8,821 nucleotides of DNA from Desulfobacterales bacterium (GTDB lineage: Bacteria > Desulfobacterota > Desulfobacteria > Desulfobacterales > Desulfosalsimonadaceae), in the NCBI GenBank assembly GCA_018399455.1, contig JAGYOT010000057.1:1-8821 (forward strand), written 5' to 3'. Position numbers and translations under genes: made by a program. Under the pieces are notes generated by a model. It made no database searches, was not told the origin of the DNA, and saw only the letters and a program-made list of their open reading frames with translations. The first letter of the stretch is position 1, and each line of letters opens with the position of its first letter. Positions 7,677-8,821 of this stretch are shown piece after piece.

Positions 7677-8621
7677 TTACTTTCGTGGATGCGCCTGGTC
7701 ATAGGCCGCCATTAACCGATCCATGCTAACGTGGGTATATTTCTGCGTGGTTGAAAGCTGACTATGCCCCAGAAGCTCCTGGACCACCCTTAAATCAAGT
7801 CCCGCATCCAGCATATGGGTCGCAAACGAGTGCCTCAGATCATGCGGAGATACCGGTACGGAAAGCCCTGCTGTAATCGCCGCCTTATCCACGACCCGGG
7901 CCACGGAGCGGGTGGTCAGCCGCCCCATGTTTTTGTTTAAAAAAAGCGCCGAATGGCTTTTTTTTGCAATCTTTTTTTTTGCAGCAAGCTCGGCCTGATA
8001 CGCTTCAATGGCGGAAAGCGCTTTTTTCCCGATCGGGACAATCCGCTCTTTATTGCCCTTTCCCAACACACGCAATGATTTTGTCGAAAAATCCACGTGT
8101 TCCCGATTCAGTCCCACCAGTTCCGAGACCCGTATGCCGGTTGAATACAGGGTCTCCAGAATCGCCCGGTTGCGCTTGCCGATCAGCGTCCCTGTATCAA
8201 CGGCATCCAGCAGCCGGAATACATCATCCACGGTCAGGTAAGCCGGCACCGGTTTTTCCTGCTTGGGCGTTAAAACCTTCCCCGCCGGGTTCTGCCGGAT
8301 CACCCCGTACCTCTCGAGAAAATTGAAAAACGACCGGATGGAGGAGATTTTGCGGGCAATTGAGGTTTTTTTAAGCCCCTGCTTGTGAAGGCTGCCCAGA
8401 TAGCTGCGCAGTATCATCGCTCCTGCCGCCTCGACATCGGTTGCATCGACATCCGGCGCAGTGTCTCCGGTTATGGGCAGGGCCCGGTTCTGACTAAAGT
8501 ACTGCAGGAAATCACCCAGGTCATGGGCGTATGCCCGACACGTATTTGCTGAATAGCCCTTTTCAATGGAAAGGAAATCAACAAACTGTTGAATCAACCT
8601 ATATAAGGACGTTTCATTCAT
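7677..8621 (-). CDS. xerC: Tyrosine recombinase XerC
   Basis: XerC acts with a second recombinase, usually XerD, at the dif site to resolve chromosome dimers at cell division. The product is 314 residues, slightly longer than the usual 295-305, with extra residues around 43-70 in the N-terminal SAM-like core-binding domain. The catalytic domain has all six expected residues: Arg164 in TGIRVSEL, Lys188 in LGKGNKER, His260 and Arg263 in HDLRHSFATHML, His286 in LGHSQLSTTQ and the nucleophile Tyr295 in KYTHVS. The start ATG overlaps the upstream stop as ATGA and no Shine-Dalgarno is visible, so translation probably depends on coupling. A phage or transposon integrase is less likely given the hslVU neighbours. 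Between the Lys188 and His260 motifs lie three homopolymer runs with in-phase slippery heptamers, described separately. Confidence 0.94.
   Translation of the reverse strand: MNETSLYRLIQQFVDFLSIEKGYSANTCRAYAHDLGDFLQYFSQNRALPITGDTAPDVDATDVEAAGAMILRSYLGSLHKQGLKKTSIARKISSIRSFFNFLERYGVIRQNPAGKVLTPKQEKPVPAYLTVDDVFRLLDAVDTGTLIGKRNRAILETLYSTGIRVSELVGLNREHVDFSTKSLRVLGKGNKERIVPIGKKALSAIEAYQAELAAKKKIAKKSHSALFLNKNMGRLTTRSVARVVDKAAITAGLSVPVSPHDLRHSFATHMLDAGLDLRVVQELLGHSQLSTTQKYTHVSMDRLMAAYDQAHPRK
7905..7941 (-). other. Candidate programmed -1 frameshift signal within xerC
   Basis: On the minus strand the heptamer TTTAAAC (7941-7935) lies in the slippery phase T TTA AAC over codons 228-229. After 8 bases, GGGGCGG (7926-7920) can pair with CCGCTCC (7911-7905), giving a 7-bp stem with one G-U pair and an 8-base loop. 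This matches the usual layout of slippery site, 5-9 base spacer and stable structure. A -1 shift would add 16 residues and stop at TAA 7887-7885, giving a protein of about 245 residues without His260, Arg263, His286 or Tyr295. The elements are read directly; that they work is inference, and chance is possible. Confidence 0.35.
7939..7980 (-). repeat. Cluster of three homopolymer runs in xerC
   Basis: In coding-strand terms there is an A9 run (7980-7972), an A8 run (7965-7958) and a T7 run (7945-7939), all inside 42 bases encoding a lysine-rich linker at residues 214-228. The A runs create the in-phase heptamers A AAA AAG (7977-7971) and A AAA AAA (7965-7959), both known to favour ribosome or polymerase slippage. 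The frame is intact as written. The neighbouring GC-richer coding sequence has nothing similar. Confidence 0.85.
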
Positions 8622-8821
8622 CGAAAGTCTATAAGGGACTCGATATCCTGCCAGTTTTCAACTTCAGAGAACGGATGCGGCTTTCGGTTCCAGGGCTGTT
8701 TGTAAACAATCGGCAGAATCCCGGCCGCATTGAGCATAAAGCAGGTTTCCAGCCGATCCTCCACAAAAACCTTAATCTCGCGGTTCAGCAGCACATCCTG
8801 CTTGTCGTCAAAGGACCCGGT
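8618..8821 (-). CDS. HAD-superfamily 5'-nucleotidase-like protein, C-terminal fragment
   Basis: This frame enters from the window edge with no start and ends at TGA 8620-8618, so only the last 67 residues are visible. They read as one clean domain end: VFVEDRLETCFMLNAAGI, then YKQPWNRKPHP, then a closing EVENWQDIESLI. The acidic ED resembles the final metal-binding motif of HAD phosphatases. The QPWNR plus W-x-D/E-I ending resembles the deoxyribonucleotidase (NT5C-like, Pfam 5' nucleotidase type C) branch. Such enzymes dephosphorylate nucleotides or other small phosphoesters, but the substrate cannot be told from this piece, and the catalytic DxD nucleophile motif lies outside the window. Its stop overlaps the xerC start by four bases, so the two are almost certainly co-transcribed and translationally coupled. 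Confidence 0.75.
   Translation of the reverse strand, partial: TGSFDDKQDVLLNREIKVFVEDRLETCFMLNAAGILPIVYKQPWNRKPHPFSEVENWQDIESLIDFR

Noticed and set aside
7901..7926. Possible H-type pseudoknot: loop CCAC (7915-7912) pairing with GTGG (7904-7901) after the xerC hairpin
   Set aside because: The second strand would follow the first stem with no linking bases, which cannot span a 7-bp stem. A plain hairpin is more reasonable.

Overview
The window holds nine genes, all on the minus strand and packed head to tail, so the whole stretch reads as one long operon transcribed from high to low coordinates. Both ends are cut. The upstream gene at 8618-8821 has only its 3' end here, and argH at 1-1265 lacks its last few dozen codons. 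In transcription order the genes are: the C-terminus of a HAD-type 5'-nucleotidase-like protein, xerC, hslV, hslU, argB, argD, argF, argG and argH. No gap exceeds 94 bases. I see no tRNA, rRNA, insertion sequence, CRISPR array or clear rho-independent terminator, and no convincing promoter inside the window.

Region by region: positions 7113-8821 carry the HAD fragment, which overlaps the site-specific recombinase xerC by four bases (ATGA), followed by the protease subunit hslV. Positions 5678-7087 carry the unfoldase hslU, which caps and drives HslV. Positions 1-5626 carry a run of arginine genes. ArgB phosphorylates N-acetylglutamate, and ArgD transaminates the acetylated semialdehyde formed by ArgC (not in the window). 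ArgF joins ornithine to carbamoyl phosphate, ArgG joins citrulline to aspartate, and ArgH releases arginine and fumarate. The steps that make and remove the acetyl group (ArgA/ArgJ/ArgE) are encoded elsewhere.

The base composition is moderately GC-rich. A xerC-hslV-hslU block running into argBDFGH suggests a Desulfobacterota (former Deltaproteobacteria, Desulfobacterales-like) chromosome. That placement is inference from gene order and protein style, not from a search. The content is core chromosome, not an accessory island, and I do not see a wholly new system.

The most unusual signal is inside xerC. Three homopolymer runs lie within 42 bases and create in-phase -1 slippery heptamers. One of them (T TTA AAC) is followed, after an 8-base spacer, by a 7-bp GC-rich hairpin. 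This has the layout of a programmed -1 frameshift signal and would yield a truncated recombinase without the C-terminal catalytic residues. Other points of note are TTG starts with strong Shine-Dalgarno sequences for argF and argG, a possible hairpin in the argG-argH gap, and an ArgB with the N-terminal helix typical of arginine-inhibited enzymes.
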